The notes: generated by a model not told the origin, from the sequence alone. Shown: positions 7,404 through 14,311, numbered from the stretch's first letter. The stretch is 15,115 bases of DNA from CAYUWH01 sp964448615 (GCA_964448615.1 CAYUWH010000035.1:1-15115); one strand, 5' to 3'. Program-made: numbers and translations.

Positions 7404-7431
7404 GTAGCGGACCTTACGTAAGGTCCGCTAC
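7404..7431. repeat. Perfect 28-bp palindrome, REP/MITE-like
   Basis: GTAGCGGACCTTAC (7404-7417) is followed directly by its exact reverse complement (7418-7431), with no loop. It lies 18 bp before the oxidoreductase start codon. The sequence differs from the 3574-3606 palindrome. It resembles short TAGCGGACC-type dispersed palindromes known from other bacteria (recollection only). An operator for a dimeric regulator is another possibility. Confidence 0.85.
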
Positions 7432-7449
7432 AACGGTATGATATGCAGG

Positions 7450-8148
7450 ATGAAGATCACCGTCATCGTCGCCGGCATGAATGAACCAAGCAACAGTAAC
7501 GTCCTTGCGGACACATTCATCGAAGGACTGAAAAAAGAAGCGGATGTTCAGGTGGAGAAGTTCCGCCTGAAAGATCTGCACATTGATCACTTCACGCTTG
7601 AGAATTATCACCCCGACTCTAAGAGCAACGACGATTTTCCGCCGATTGAGAAATCACTCAAGGAAGCAAGCGCCGTCGTGTTCGCCACGCCCGTCTGGAA
7701 TTTTTCCGTTCCGGCGCATTTGAAGAATCTCATTGATCGCATGGGTGCGTTCGCGCTCGATGAAGAGACGCATTCGAAAGGACAATTCAAGGCGCGCCCC
7801 TTTGCGATCCTCTACACCGGTGGCGCCCCGATGATCGCGTGGAAAGCGCTGATGTACCTGACAACGCTCCACATGACCGAGGCCATCAAATATTACGGCG
7901 GCACCGTGATCTACCGTCACTTCGAGCCGAAGTCGATCGTCGCACGCGGACAGTTCGGACTCGTCGTCGACAAGCGTCCCGCCACCCTTGATCTCATGCG
8001 CCGCAAAGGTGCGTGGTTCGCGACAGTCGCCAAGCACTACGCCGCAAACGGCAGACTCCCGCTCCGCAGCCGCATCATCTATCAATTCTTCACATTCCTC
8101 TATCGTGTCGGAAACCGGATCATGTATCCGATCTCGACGATGCAGTGA
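7450..8148 (+). CDS. Flavodoxin-fold NAD(P)H-dependent FMN reductase/quinone reductase-like protein
   Basis: 232 residues. The N-terminus MKITVIVAGMNEPSNSN has the beta-strand plus Ser/Asn-rich phosphate loop of flavodoxin-like FMN reductases. The motif FATPVWNFSVPAHLKNLIDRM (split here: FATPVWNFS at 78-86, then VPAHLKNLIDRM) is the isoalloxazine-binding loop of the NADPH-dependent FMN reductase/Flavodoxin_2 families. The later TGGAP (123-127) and YYGG segments fit the same fold. The protein is expected to be cytosolic and to reduce quinones, azo compounds or FMN; the substrate cannot be read. The frame opens at 7438, but ATG 7450 was preferred because MKITVIV begins the first beta-strand directly. 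The C-terminal 50 residues are basic and hydrophobic, which may allow membrane association (inference). It is divergent from nrdJ, with a palindrome just upstream. Confidence 0.85.
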   Translation: MKITVIVAGMNEPSNSNVLADTFIEGLKKEADVQVEKFRLKDLHIDHFTLENYHPDSKSNDDFPPIEKSLKEASAVVFATPVWNFSVPAHLKNLIDRMGAFALDEETHSKGQFKARPFAILYTGGAPMIAWKALMYLTTLHMTEAIKYYGGTVIYRHFEPKSIVARGQFGLVVDKRPATLDLMRRKGAWFATVAKHYAANGRLPLRSRIIYQFFTFLYRVGNRIMYPISTMQ

Positions 8149-8150
8149 AG

Positions 8151-8347
8151 CCCCTCAACCCCAGCCCTCTCCCGCATTTACCCCTCAACCCCAACCCTTC
8201 TCCCTGAGGGAGAAGGGAGCACTACCATGAGAGTTAAAAGATTTGCGAAAATATTTCATGCAACAAGACGATAACGTTTATTTGAGTCACCTTCCCCCCC
8301 CCATTCGACAAGCTCAGGGCAGGCAGGGAGAAGGCCGGGATGAGGGG
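8151..8347. repeat. Cluster of C-rich dispersed repeats after the oxidoreductase gene
   Basis: Two direct copies starting CCCCTCAACCCCA lie at 8151-8173 and 8181-8204. A third, inverted copy is at 8326-8347, whose complement begins CCCCTCATCCCGG. The second copy forms the hairpin CCCTTCTCCC-TGA-GGGAGAAGGG (8195-8217), a 10-bp perfect stem. No T-tract follows it. A run of nine C's (8294-8302) and the segment ATTCGACAAGCTCAGGGCAG (8303-8322) lie beside the third copy. The segment resembles a widely dispersed non-coding repeat (recollection). No gene is visible in 8149-8353. Confidence 0.75.
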
Positions 8348-8353
8348 CCTCCC

Positions 8354-9082
8354 TCAATCCACCCGATGATGTGGGAAATAGTCTTTCGCCGCAGCAATAA
8401 AAGAGAGCGCAAGCGCGGTCGACATGGGACTCTCCATCATCCGCTCTGGGTGCCACTGCAATGCAAGTAAGAAGGGCTTCTCTTTTTGATCGTTCCACTC
8501 AAACGCTTCGACAATACCATCAGACGCAGTGGCAATAGGCTTCAGATACCAACTGAGTTTATCGACCGCCTGATGATGCGTACTGTTGACGATCGCTTCA
8601 TCGGCGCCGGTGATAGTCTTGAGCAACGACGTCGGATCGATCGCAATCGGATGGGTCGCCGTGCCTTCCTCATTGCGATGCACGAGTGCATCGGGTTTTT
8701 CGGTAGCGATATCGACGATCAGCGTGCCGCCTAAGAAGACATTGAACAGTTGCATGCCACGGCAGATCGCAAGAATCGGAATATTGATGAGTCGCGCGCG
8801 TTGAATAAGAGCAAACTCGAATCTGTCACGCGGGCGATCGATGTCTTTGCACTTCGCACGTTCATCGGGCTTGCCATATAATTCCGGATCAATGTCCGAT
8901 CCGCCCGTCAGCACCAGAGCCGAACACCTGTTCAATTCACGCACCGCTTCTTCAGGAGGAAGCAACGACAAATCAAGACAATGAATGGAAGCATCGGCGG
9001 CCTTGAGCCAGCGCTCGTATTGCGCATACTTCGTGTCGCCGCTGCCTTTAGAAATACCGATGACAATCTGTGATTCAGACAT
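8354..9082 (-). CDS. Class I glutamine amidotransferase-like hydrolase (peptidase C26, PuuD-like)
   Basis: 242 residues. It has the triad of the C26/gamma-glutamyl hydrolase family: nucleophile Cys107 in AICRGMQ, and His211 and Glu213 in LQWHPER. Family signatures LVLTGGSDIDPELYG (56-70) and VNSTHHQAV (165-173) are also present. Relatives such as PuuD hydrolyse gamma-glutamyl-GABA, and others act on gamma-glutamyl or folate conjugates; the substrate here is not determined. No signal peptide is seen, so the enzyme is cytosolic. The frame opens 12 codons upstream, but MSESQIVIGIS is the natural start. It follows the YerC/TrpR-like gene by 44 bp on the same strand, so the two probably form an operon. 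Its 3' end abuts the C-rich repeat cluster. Confidence 0.9.
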   Translation of the reverse strand: MSESQIVIGISKGSGDTKYAQYERWLKAADASIHCLDLSLLPPEEAVRELNRCSALVLTGGSDIDPELYGKPDERAKCKDIDRPRDRFEFALIQRARLINIPILAICRGMQLFNVFLGGTLIVDIATEKPDALVHRNEEGTATHPIAIDPTSLLKTITGADEAIVNSTHHQAVDKLSWYLKPIATASDGIVEAFEWNDQKEKPFLLALQWHPERMMESPMSTALALSFIAAAKDYFPHHRVD

Positions 9083-9126
9083 GCAAGAAGTGTACTGGAA
9101 AAACAGCAGCCATGCCACAGCGCACG

Positions 9127-9564
9127 TCAGCGCTGCAAGTATTTTTGCAACGGTGTTTGCTTCGGTTCGGCGCTGATGATCGGTTGCTCAGGAAGTGGCG
9201 CCTCAGGAATATTTTCAACCAGGGGTTGCGACACAGTCGGCGATGCAGAGATCATACGATGATGACGATGCGCCTTGAGAATTTTACGATAACCGCCCTC
9301 CCCATTCTCCAGAAAATGCGCGACGCGCGTAACCGTCGTCGTGCTTGCGCCGGTTTTAGCCGCCACCTGACGATAACTTAATCCCTGCGCCAACAGACGC
9401 GCCACTTCCAAGCGCTCCCCGAATGCCTGCAATTCGCTGAGCGTTGCAACATCTCGCAAAAAATTCGCCATGTCGTCATGCGTTTTGCAAGCAAGCAAGG
9501 CGGAACACAGTGAACGGAACCACGGCTCTCTGCGCCAACTGTCTTCGGTGAATCGTCGCTTCAT
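9127..9564 (-). CDS. yerC: YerC/YecD-family TrpR-like DNA-binding regulator
   Basis: 145 residues. Residues about 25-100 match the YerC branch of the Trp repressor superfamily: an N-terminal helical region (MANFLRDVATLSELQAFGERLEVARLL), then a helix-turn-helix GLSYRQVAAKTGASTTTVTRV at about 61-81 and the trailing HFLENGEGGYRKIL. Relatives are about 100 residues long; here a Pro-rich C-terminal tail of about 40 residues (105-145) is added. The ligand and operator are unknown. Being first in a two-gene unit with the C26 hydrolase, it may control that gene and itself (inference). It is divergent from htrA, with 167 bp between the start codons. Confidence 0.9.
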   Translation of the reverse strand: MKRRFTEDSWRREPWFRSLCSALLACKTHDDMANFLRDVATLSELQAFGERLEVARLLAQGLSYRQVAAKTGASTTTVTRVAHFLENGEGGYRKILKAHRHHRMISASPTVSQPLVENIPEAPLPEQPIISAEPKQTPLQKYLQR

Positions 9565-9619
9565 ACCGGGAAGAAAGAAAAATGAAGAATCCTTAATGAG
9601 ATGTTAATGCAGTCATGCG

Positions 9620-9649
9620 ATCATAGGAATCGCTTCCGGACGTCTTCAA
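9620..9649 (-). promoter_or_regulatory. Candidate promoter for the yerC-hydrolase unit
   Basis: On the minus strand TTGAAG (9644-9649, 4/6), 18-bp spacer, TATGAT (9620-9625, 5/6). The leader would be about 49 nt and ends in the pyrimidine-rich TTTTTCTTTCTTCCCGGT before the ATG. Confidence 0.35.
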
Positions 9650-9731
9650 TACTGAATACTATTGCGAAGGATAACAGACGAAACCGAAGGGTCAATGTAT
9701 TCATTCGCTGTTACACCATTCCCCTCTTTCC

Positions 9732-10919
9732 ATGAACAATACCACTCGCACCGTCGCTCTTTCGGCGATTACCTCCGCTATCGTTTCCCTGCTCGTATTC
9801 GGCATCGTGCGCGAGACGCCATTGCTCTCCGCGGCAAACACGCCAGCCATCACCACACTACGCACGTCGGATCCGCGGGAACAATCGACGGTTGCCACCG
9901 TCAAAAAAGCTGAACCCGCTGTGGTGAGTGTGATTATTTCCAAAGACTTGCCGGTCGTGGAGCGTTATCAAGAATCCCCTTCAACGGGCGATCCATTTTT
10001 CGATCAATTCTTCTCGATTCCCCGCTTCCGGCAGAACGGCACACGATTGCAAGAAATCGGCGGCGGCACCGCTTTCTTCATCAGCAGCGACGGACTGCTC
10101 ATGACGAACAAGCATGTGGTCGCCGATAAGAATGCGCAATATGCCGTACTTCTCAATGATGGCAGGAGCCTGAAAGCGACGGTAATCGGCCGTGACTCCG
10201 CCAATGACATCGCCCTCCTGAAAGTCGAAGGATCGAACTTCCCCTTCCTGAAACTCTCGCAAGATCAAACACCCGAGCTCGGCCAAAGCGTGATTGCGAT
10301 CGGCAACGCGCTTGGCGAATTCCGGAATACCGTGAGTGTGGGGGTCATTTCCGGTCTTCAGCGCGATATTACCGCGGGCAGCCCGGGCAGAGGCGGCATT
10401 GAACATCTCAGTCGCATTCTCCAAACTGATGCCGCCATCAATGAAGGAAACTCCGGCGGACCCCTTCTCGATAGCAATGGTGACGTGATCGGTATGAATA
10501 CCGCCGTGGCCGCAGGTGCACAAAATATCGGCTTTGCAATTCCGGTACAGGATCTGGCACGCACACTGGAAAGTTATCAACAATACGGACGGATCGTGCG
10601 CTCCTACATCGGCATCCGCTACATCGCCATCAATGCCGATATCGCCGAGGAAGAGAACTTGCCGGTCAAAGAGGGCGCTCTCGTCATTCAGGGGGAAACC
10701 ACTGCGGATCCCGCCGTACTCCCAGGTTCTCCCGCAGACAAAGCAGGCATTCTAGAGCGTGACATCATCACGGCCATTGACGGCCAGAAGCTGGCCGACG
10801 ATCTGACCATCAGTGATATCGTCGGACAAAAATTCCCCGGAGAGACCGTGACCTTGACGCTTCTTCGCAATGGCAAAGAGCAAACGGTGAAGGTGAAATT
10901 GGAAGAGCGGAAAGAATAA
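9732..10919 (+). CDS. htrA: HtrA/DegP-family serine protease with one PDZ domain
   Basis: 395 residues. Residues about 7-26 are a signal anchor or signal peptide (VALSAITSAIVSLLVFGIV). The trypsin-like domain (about 55-285) carries the triad His128 (TNKHVV), Asp159 (SANDIALLKV) and Ser241 (NEGNSGGPLL). One PDZ domain follows at about 292-392 (GALVIQG, GSPADKAGILERDIITAIDG). One PDZ and an N-terminal anchor match the DegS/HtrA-type layout used for extracytoplasmic protein quality control. The LA-loop segment (DPFFDQFFSIPRF, 87-99) is typical of the family. The ATG is preceded by TCCCCTCTTTCC and no Shine-Dalgarno sequence. It is followed by its own terminator, then by an M23 peptidase gene on the same strand. 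Confidence 0.95.
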   Translation: MNNTTRTVALSAITSAIVSLLVFGIVRETPLLSAANTPAITTLRTSDPREQSTVATVKKAEPAVVSVIISKDLPVVERYQESPSTGDPFFDQFFSIPRFRQNGTRLQEIGGGTAFFISSDGLLMTNKHVVADKNAQYAVLLNDGRSLKATVIGRDSANDIALLKVEGSNFPFLKLSQDQTPELGQSVIAIGNALGEFRNTVSVGVISGLQRDITAGSPGRGGIEHLSRILQTDAAINEGNSGGPLLDSNGDVIGMNTAVAAGAQNIGFAIPVQDLARTLESYQQYGRIVRSYIGIRYIAINADIAEEENLPVKEGALVIQGETTADPAVLPGSPADKAGILERDIITAIDGQKLADDLTISDIVGQKFPGETVTLTLLRNGKEQTVKVKLEERKE

Positions 10920-10944
10920 CAATAATCACCTCAAACAATAGAGC

Positions 10945-10967
10945 AAACAGCCCTTCGGGGCTGTTTT
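10945..10967 (+). terminator. Rho-independent terminator of htrA
   Basis: AACAGCCC-TTCG-GGGCTGTT (10946-10965), a UUCG tetraloop with an 8-bp stem, ends in TTTT (10964-10967). It starts 26 bp past the htrA stop. Confidence 0.85.
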
Positions 10968-10972
10968 GATTA

Positions 10973-11001
10973 TTGATAAATATCAAAAAAAATGGTATAA
11001 T
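10973..11001 (+). promoter_or_regulatory. Strong promoter of the M23 peptidase gene, nearly leaderless
   Basis: TTGATA (10973-10978, 5/6), 17-bp spacer, perfect TATAAT (10996-11001) with an extended -10 TGn. Transcription should start near 11008, 4 nt before the ATG at 11012. The in-frame TTG that a gene caller could use as a start (10973) is in fact part of the -35 element. Confidence 0.8.
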
Positions 11002-11011
11002 GACCAGATAC

Positions 11012-12013
11012 ATGAATAACACAAACACACAACGATTCTGGCTGTTTTTCCAGCAATGCAACCCGCATCTTGCGGCACTCGCGGGCATTGCGACAGGACT
11101 GGTGATCGGCACCGGACAGGGGAATCTCTATCAGGCGCATTTCTCGCAAAAACTGTTTGTCGCTCCGGAAGTGCAAACGCACACGCTCACGTCCTTTAAA
11201 GAAGAGACTCTTCGCCCAGCCGCTCCTGCTGCCCCGCTTGAAGCAAGCTCTTCTTCTGCATCCGCTCTTGTTATTTTCCCCTCTTCTGCTGCCCTCAGCA
11301 GCGCACCTACCGTTTCCTCTGAGCCCGTTCACGCAGAAGCAGCGGCATCAAGCGTACAGGCCATCGGCGTATTTCCTCCGCTGCACTATACGCAACATCC
11401 CGTTTCCCGTGTGCCGAACTGGGGAGCCATGCGTTCACCGGCCGTCTGGAATCGCTCGTACCGCGAGATGACGACCGACGATTTCGTGTCCGTTCCTTCG
11501 TATAACCTCTCTACCCTGACCATTCCTCTCTTGTCGCTGATTAAACCACTGCACGATGAGGATATCCCCACGGTCACCGCAAAGTTGTACTACTCCACGC
11601 GTTACATGGGGAAATACGATCTCGATGCACACGAATTCAGCGGCGATCATGACGGCGTGGATTTGAAACTGGCACCCGGCACGCCGGTCGGGGCGATCGG
11701 CGGCGGCAAGGTGTTCGACGTACGTACGGATAACACGCTGGGCTTGCACGTTCTCATCGAACATCGCACCAAGAACGGTGAACGCTATCTGTCGATCTAC
11801 GGACATCTTGCATCCGCATCGTTAGTTGCAGGAGAGGATGTTGCACCGGGACAAACGGTCGGAACAGTCGGCATGACGGGCAACACGTCCGGGCCGCACT
11901 TGCATCTCGCCGTGCATCAAAAACAGGATGCAGGATCGTGGAACACGTACGATGCTTCGGAAAGTATTAATCCCATGGGATTCATCGCGAAGTTCCGCGG
12001 AGGAGAGCTGTAA
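11012..12013 (+). CDS. Membrane-anchored M23 (LytM-type) peptidase
   Basis: 333 residues. Residues about 20-37 are a hydrophobic signal/anchor. A long low-complexity Ala/Ser/Pro region follows (65-117), then an uncharacterised stretch with NWGAMRSPAVWNRSY (136-150). The M23 domain is at about 200-320. The zinc ligands His213 and Asp217 (GDHDGVDL) and His298 of PHLHLAV, with catalytic His265 (YGH) and His296, are all visible, so an active endopeptidase is predicted. M23 enzymes cut peptide bonds in cell-wall peptides; target and direction (self or other cells) are unknown. The start at 11012 is fixed by the promoter. It is the second of two exported proteins on this strand and is convergent with the RTX/Kazal gene. 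Confidence 0.92.
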   Translation: MNNTNTQRFWLFFQQCNPHLAALAGIATGLVIGTGQGNLYQAHFSQKLFVAPEVQTHTLTSFKEETLRPAAPAAPLEASSSSASALVIFPSSAALSSAPTVSSEPVHAEAAASSVQAIGVFPPLHYTQHPVSRVPNWGAMRSPAVWNRSYREMTTDDFVSVPSYNLSTLTIPLLSLIKPLHDEDIPTVTAKLYYSTRYMGKYDLDAHEFSGDHDGVDLKLAPGTPVGAIGGGKVFDVRTDNTLGLHVLIEHRTKNGERYLSIYGHLASASLVAGEDVAPGQTVGTVGMTGNTSGPHLHLAVHQKQDAGSWNTYDASESINPMGFIAKFRGGEL

Positions 12014-12016
12014 CAC

Positions 12017-12042
12017 AAAAACGGCCCCCGCAAGGAGGGCCG
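12017..12042. terminator. Terminator between convergent M23 and RTX/Kazal genes
   Basis: The stem is CGGCCC (12022-12027) paired with GGGCCG (12037-12042). On the minus strand it is followed by TTTTT (12017-12021), so it best serves the RTX/Kazal gene. On the plus strand it lies 8 bp past the M23 stop but lacks a T-tract. Confidence 0.75.
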
Positions 12043-12066
12043 CTTGATTCAAGGTACGAACAACGC

Positions 12067-13707
12067 TTATTTGAGCGAGACTTTGAATTCCGTCTGCGTC
12101 AGCGCGTACCCGTTCGGCAAGCCGAGCTTGTGCGTGAAGCGATTATAGGTGAAGTATTCCTTGAGATCAGGGTGATACCAGCTTTCCTGGGTGTGATAGG
12201 AAGCGCAGCTGAGCGGGATACCATCTTCGTTCTTGTCCGGATTGCTGCGGATGTCCTGCAACGTCACCGAACCGCGGATACACTTATTCCACGTAGGATT
12301 GCTCGAAACGGGAACTCCCCAGATATCGACTTCGAATGGAATGGCGGCTGCAACGACCGGAGCCGGCGCTGCGACTTCCAAGGAAGGACAGACATTTCCT
12401 TCTTCAAGGATGCGCGCGATGAATGTCGCATCGCGGTTCAAGGCATCTGCAATGCGCTTTGCCAGCCAGTCCTGCATGCCGGCGGCGGTATCAGCCGGCG
12501 TTGCCTTCAGAATGGAACATACGTAGTTCTTCTCGATATCCGACAATGGAGCGCGAAGAGAACCACCGAATGCGGCGGGAGCGAGGTCGTTGCCCGTGAT
12601 CATGTACTGCAAGAACGTGGCGATGCCATTGATGGCATTCGTTCTCCAGCCACGATACGAACCGCTCTCTCCGTCATTGCCACCAGTGGAGCCATTGCTG
12701 TCGCCTGCTGTAAATGCCGTACCGGTGACTACTGGTGCAGAAGAGGAGGCGACTGAGCTCACGATGGAGGAGGCCGAAGAGTCCGAGGAAGTGGATGCAT
12801 TACTTGATGTCACCGAAGATGCAATGGAGGACGAGGAAACAGAAGAAATGGCACACATGCCGATGCTCTGCACTCCCGCACCTGCGCACACTGCGAGACA
12901 TGCATTCGTGTACGTGTTGCCATCCGTGCCACACACAGGGAACGGAATTTCAGGACAACCACAACCAGGAATACCGAATGAGCTTGAGGAAGAAGTGACC
13001 GAGCTCACGATGGAAGAGGCAGAGGAAGCCGAGGAGTCCGAAGAATCCGATGAAGCGGAAGCAATACTCGACACAGTCGACGATGCCACCGATGATGCAA
13101 CCGATGAGGCGATGGAAGACACAAGAGAGGAAGCTGCGGACGAACTGCCGCCACCCGTGCCATCCGGTCCGTTCTCACAGTTCACAGAAGAATCAGTTCC
13201 CGTACCACCATCACAGGTATCCGTATCGGCACCCCCATCCATTGCATCATCGCCGCCTTCGGCATCGAGCGAATCCATACCAGCTCCTCCGAAGAGTGAA
13301 TCGTTTCCGTTACCAGCTTCCAATTCATCATCACCATTCCCTCCATAGATCGTATCGTTGTCATTGCCCGCATCGATCGTGTCATTGCCCTCCTCTCCAT
13401 CGATCCAATCATTCCCGTTTCCTCCATTGATGGTGTCGTTCCCATCGCCACCACAGATCGTGTCATTGCCGTTGAGCCCATTGATCGTGTCGTTTCCTCC
13501 GAGACCAACGATCACATCGTCCCCGTTCGTGCCATTGATCGTCTCACCATTGGATGTTCCGACGATGGTGGCGACGAGACCATTACACTGATCGACCGCA
13601 GATGCTGCCGGCACAAATTCTTCGGACCCGAATTGCCCGAATGAGAGTCCGAGTACAAACAACAAAATGCCCGAGACGGCAGAGCGGTTTCGAGAAGAAG
13701 ACTGCAT
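12067..13707 (-). CDS. Secreted RTX-repeat / Ser-rich / Kazal protease-inhibitor mosaic protein
   Basis: 546 residues from ATG 13707; ATG 13734 would give 555. Order of parts: signal peptide (1-38, cleavage near ASA); RTX-type calcium-binding nonapeptides (about 53-176, e.g. GGNDTINGLNGNDTI, GGNGDDELEAGNGND); Ser-rich linker (188-243); a Kazal-like domain with six Cys (249, 251, 259, 270, 274, 285) and the signature PVCGTDGNTYTNAC; a second Ser-rich linker (288-324); a helical domain of unknown family (about 350-440, C397 and C440); and an Excalibur-like end (C476 to C501 with DKNEDG at 491-496). Calcium binding and protease inhibition are inferred from family signatures. No LPXTG motif and no type I secretion genes are nearby, so Sec export is likely. 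The start was chosen because the promoter's predicted transcription start falls past ATG 13734. Confidence 0.85.
   Translation of the reverse strand: MQSSSRNRSAVSGILLFVLGLSFGQFGSEEFVPAASAVDQCNGLVATIVGTSNGETINGTNGDDVIVGLGGNDTINGLNGNDTICGGDGNDTINGGNGNDWIDGEEGNDTIDAGNDNDTIYGGNGDDELEAGNGNDSLFGGAGMDSLDAEGGDDAMDGGADTDTCDGGTGTDSSVNCENGPDGTGGGSSSAASSLVSSIASSVASSVASSTVSSIASASSDSSDSSASSASSIVSSVTSSSSSFGIPGCGCPEIPFPVCGTDGNTYTNACLAVCAGAGVQSIGMCAISSVSSSSIASSVTSSNASTSSDSSASSIVSSVASSSAPVVTGTAFTAGDSNGSTGGNDGESGSYRGWRTNAINGIATFLQYMITGNDLAPAAFGGSLRAPLSDIEKNYVCSILKATPADTAAGMQDWLAKRIADALNRDATFIARILEEGNVCPSLEVAAPAPVVAAAIPFEVDIWGVPVSSNPTWNKCIRGSVTLQDIRSNPDKNEDGIPLSCASYHTQESWYHPDLKEYFTYNRFTHKLGLPNGYALTQTEFKVSLK
12853..12963 (-). 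other. Kazal-type inhibitor domain within the RTX protein
   Basis: Six Cys with spacing 1-7-10-3-10 fit the Kazal pattern. The contact loop places Glu253 at the P1 position (second residue after the second Cys). If functional, this would favour Glu-specific serine proteases. A Kazal fold in a bacterium-encoded secreted protein is uncommon but known. Confidence 0.85.
13180..13551 (-). repeat. RTX (GGxGxDx-type) nonapeptide array
   Basis: About a dozen 9-residue units, such as NGNDTINGG and NGNDWIDGE, correspond to a 27-bp DNA period. The Asp and Gly positions fit a parallel beta-roll that binds calcium. A final Cys pair (C165, C177) marks its end. Confidence 0.85.
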
Positions 13708-13736
13708 AAAAAGAGAAGTGAAGGAAGTTCGCATCC

Positions 13737-13765
13737 TTTATAGCATTCACAGTTGCGTTTGCAAA
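13737..13765 (-). promoter_or_regulatory. Extended -10 promoter of the RTX/Kazal gene
   Basis: On the minus strand TTTGCA (13760-13765, 4/6), 17-bp spacer ending TGC, then TATAAA (13737-13742, 5/6). The start would be near 13730, which excludes the ATG at 13734. It leaves a leader of about 23 nt, rich in C and T, before ATG 13707. Confidence 0.65.
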
Positions 13766-13836
13766 TGAATTTTCCCTCTTGTTCAAATTTGTATTCCGGA
13801 TGTATCCGAATTTTATCCGAGATTTCCGAAGTGAAA

Positions 13837-13864
13837 TTGACTCTCGGCATTGTCCCTCTAGAAT
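13837..13864 (+). promoter_or_regulatory. Promoter of the small membrane-protein gene at 13899
   Basis: TTGACT (13837-13842, 5/6), 16-bp spacer, TAGAAT (13859-13864, 5/6). The start would be near 13871, past the in-frame ATG at 13863. Translation therefore most likely begins at 13899, after a C/T-rich leader of about 28 nt. Confidence 0.65.
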
Positions 13865-13898
13865 GAACAACCTGTTTTCTTCCCTTCCCCCATTTTTC

Positions 13899-14240
13899 AT
13901 GGAACCCAGAAAGAATGGTCCACTGTCTAAAAAAACTCTGAAGATCGCCGCTGTTTGTCTCTTGGGAGCCTTCCTGTTCTACTGGTTCCAGGTACGCCCG
14001 ATCTACACGTATCGTAGCTGCACCGTGCGCGCGTCCGTTGATGCCCGCAAGCTGCTCGCAACCAAAGCAAGCTTGACGAGTGATAAAACCCAAGCCGCCT
14101 TCTACAAGGATCTTGTCAGCAAGAATATGTACCTCCGCAAGGATTACGAATCCTTCCTGAGCAAGTGCCTCCTCTACTACGGTCTCCAGGTTCCTTCTAC
14201 GATCACGACGGGATCGGGTGCTGTGGAAGATACGAAGTAA
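13899..14240 (+). CDS. Small single-pass membrane protein, unknown function
   Basis: 113 residues, no recognised family. A basic N-terminus (MEPRKNGPLSKK) is followed by one transmembrane helix at about 14-31 (LKIAAVCLLGAFLFYWF). Then comes an outward-facing region with two Cys (C42 and C90) and predicted helices (YKDLVSKNMYLRKDYESFLSKCLLYYG). The topology by the positive-inside rule is N-in, C-out. An earlier in-frame ATG at 13863 was rejected because it overlaps the -10 element. The gene is divergent from the RTX/Kazal gene and converges on the membrane protein at 14312. No function is proposed. Confidence 0.75.
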   Translation: MEPRKNGPLSKKTLKIAAVCLLGAFLFYWFQVRPIYTYRSCTVRASVDARKLLATKASLTSDKTQAAFYKDLVSKNMYLRKDYESFLSKCLLYYGLQVPSTITTGSGAVEDTK

Positions 14241-14261
14241 TCCCCTCTTAGTATTGAAGAG

Positions 14262-14291
14262 AAAAAGGGAGCCCTGGGGGCTCCTTTTTTT
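14262..14291. terminator. Bidirectional rho-independent terminator
   Basis: GGAGCCC (14268-14274)-TGG-GGGCTCC (14278-14284) is flanked by AAAAA (14262-14266) and TTTTTTT (14285-14291). It starts 21 bp past the stop of the plus-strand gene and 21 bp beyond the stop of the convergent minus-strand gene, so it can serve both. Confidence 0.9.
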
Positions 14292-14311
14292 GTTGAATTA
14301 CAAAATCGGAC

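Larger units (their letters stand above)
7107..7449. other. 343-bp intergenic region between divergent nrdJ and the oxidoreductase gene
   Basis: No supported gene. The nrdJ frame stays open for 87 more codons to 7367, but the residues are unlike NrdJ. The region holds a weak nrdJ promoter candidate (7128-7156), a 22-bp alternating purine-pyrimidine tract (7250-7271) and a 28-bp perfect palindrome (7404-7431). Neither a cobalamin riboswitch consensus nor a clear NrdR box was found by eye. Confidence 0.6.

Noticed and set aside
7107..7449. Cobalamin riboswitch or NrdR boxes controlling nrdJ
   Set aside because: No B12-box or pair of NrdR-type 16-mers could be recognised by eye; a covariance-model and motif search would decide.
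8195..8217. Hairpin as a rho-independent terminator of the oxidoreductase gene
   Set aside because: The stem is strong but no T-tract follows, and it belongs to a repeat copy. It may still block transcription weakly.
10973..11011. TTG start at 10973 for the M23 peptidase
   Set aside because: TTGATA is the -35 hexamer of a strong promoter whose -10 (TATAAT) lies inside the supposed extension.
12067..12130. LPNG near the C-terminus of the RTX/Kazal protein as a sortase signal
   Set aside because: It is not LPXTG and is followed by neither a hydrophobic helix nor a basic tail.
12590..13348. Acidic 252-codon plus-strand ORF (Glu/Asp-rich) opposite the RTX/Kazal gene
   Set aside because: Its acidic repeats are the mirror of the Ser-linker codons on the other strand. 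The Kazal and RTX signatures prove the minus-strand frame.
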